Position numbers and translations under genes: made by a program. This document shows, piece after piece, positions 63,509 to 64,000 of a stretch of DNA of 64,000 nucleotides. Numbering within the stretch: the first letter of the stretch is position 1; each line of letters starts with the position of its first letter. Source of the DNA: Salegentibacter salarius (GTDB lineage: Bacteria > Bacteroidota > Bacteroidia > Flavobacteriales > Flavobacteriaceae); assembly GCF_900168265.1 (NCBI RefSeq), contig NZ_FVZF01000013.1, forward strand, positions 1-64,000. Reading direction: 5' to 3'. The notes under the pieces were generated by a model. The model was not told the origin of the DNA. It ran no database searches and was given only the letters and a program-made list of their open reading frames with translations.

Positions 63509-64000
63509 TGCAGAACAAAGGACTGATTAAGGTTTTTGCAATTTTATTTGGACTGGTATGTATATATCAGTTGTCTTTTACTTTTATTACCAATAATGTA
63601 GAAAGTGAAGCTGAAGATTTTGCCAGGCAAAAAATTAGCGAAAATGTAGAAAATTATTCAGCATTGAGAGATGTTGAACAGCAAAACTATCTCGATTCGG
63701 TTGCGAATAACGAGATTATTGCAGGTATTACTTACAGTGACGCCAAAGACAAAGAGCTAAACAAAGGGCTTGACCTTAAAGGTGGAATTAACGTAATTCT
63801 TCAAATTTCGGTTAAAGATATTCTTGCCGGCTTAGCAAATAATACCGACGATCCTGCTTTTAACCAGGCGATAGCAGAAGCCGATGAAGCCTCTACAGAT
63901 AGCCAGGACGATTATATAGACCTTTTCTTTGAGGCTTTTAATGATATTCCTGATGCTAAACTTGCCTCTCCAGATGTGTTTGCTAACAAAACACTAAGTG
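63509..64000 (+). CDS. secDF: Protein translocase subunit SecDF, N-terminal part (cut by window edge)
   Basis: 164 codons are open to the edge. MQNKGLIKVFAILFGLVCIY is the first membrane helix of SecD. After a polar periplasmic stretch comes NKGLDLKGGINVILQISVKD, the D1-type SecD motif (GLDLKGG). The insert after it, rich in Asp and Glu (NNTDDPAFNQAIAEADEAST), is found in Bacteroidota SecDF. SecDF uses proton flow to help SecYEG export proteins. In flavobacteria SecD and SecF are fused, which I infer here from the family; the SecF half lies outside the window. Confidence 0.92.

Overview
The window looks like chromosome from a member of the Flavobacteriaceae (Bacteroidota), probably close to Salegentibacter, Gramella or Zunongwangia. 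The genus is an inference. The sequence-level reasons are: AT-rich DNA; promoters of the Bacteroidota type (TTG near -33, TAnnTTTG near -7); few Shine-Dalgarno sequences; gliding genes gldB-gldC; a SusC/SusD pair; a BCCT transporter; a fused SecDF; and the flavobacterial order nadE-gldB-gldC-engB-hydrolase-mraZ. It is mostly core genome. I see no rRNA, tRNA, CRISPR array or prophage.

Layout. 1-320 is the edge of an IS1182-type insertion sequence (transposase N-terminus plus its terminal repeat). 443-6069 holds a small outer-membrane barrel gene, eno, gltA and two adjacent guanidino-group hydrolases, the second being ctlX-like. 6070-6415 is a cluster of nested palindromic repeats. 6416-10865 carries a BCCT transporter, an SDR/DUF2867 protein, a small membrane protein, MarC and a conserved hypothetical. 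11046-15855 has argS, ffh, a four-helix-bundle (S23/IVS) gene flanked by inverted repeats, and folD. 15953-18742 is a leftward run: DUF1232, AI-2E family permease, VOC protein and RluF-type pseudouridine synthase. 18877-21381 is an ECF sigma factor, a membrane-anchored partner and a coiled-coil/barrel protein. 21571-28367 carries dnaG, a LuxR-type regulator, nadE, gldB, gldC, a hypothetical, engB and an alpha/beta hydrolase.

28648-44572 is the division and cell-wall (dcw) cluster: mraZ, rsmH, ftsL, ftsI, murE, mraY, murD, ftsW, murG, murC, ftsQ, ftsA, ftsZ. It is preceded by a MraZ-type operator of GTGGTA repeats and closed by a strong terminator after ftsZ. 44654-50163 is leftward: a small membrane protein, a pyrophosphatase-like lipoprotein, a lipoprotein, a HerA-like ATPase, an LD-carboxypeptidase and a PBP4-type carboxypeptidase. 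50333-57046 is rightward: SusC, SusD, an N-acetylmuramoyl-L-alanine amidase and an M14 peptidase. With the two leftward peptidases this makes a run of cell-wall or peptide-degrading functions around a TonB-dependent uptake pair. 57104-64000 has queE, DUF2911, a small hypothetical, gyrB, a DUF6588-like protein, mdh and the start of secDF.

The most unusual signal is in the repeats. A REP-like double-hairpin unit (CGTCA, hairpin A, spacer, hairpin B, TGACG) occurs in at least six intergenic places plus one half copy. Two copies, upstream of dnaG and downstream of gyrB, are enclosed by inverted repeats that closely match the end of the IS1182-type element at the left edge, so they look like non-autonomous (MITE-like) derivatives. 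The copy at dnaG sits between a good promoter and the likely start codon. Other points of interest: a DnaG with all four zinc ligands replaced; a response regulator with Glu at the phosphoacceptor site; a pyrophosphatase with a lipobox; a 17-base match containing a 13-base palindrome in two separate upstream regions; and a start codon buried in a perfect 9-bp inverted repeat at 58616-58640.
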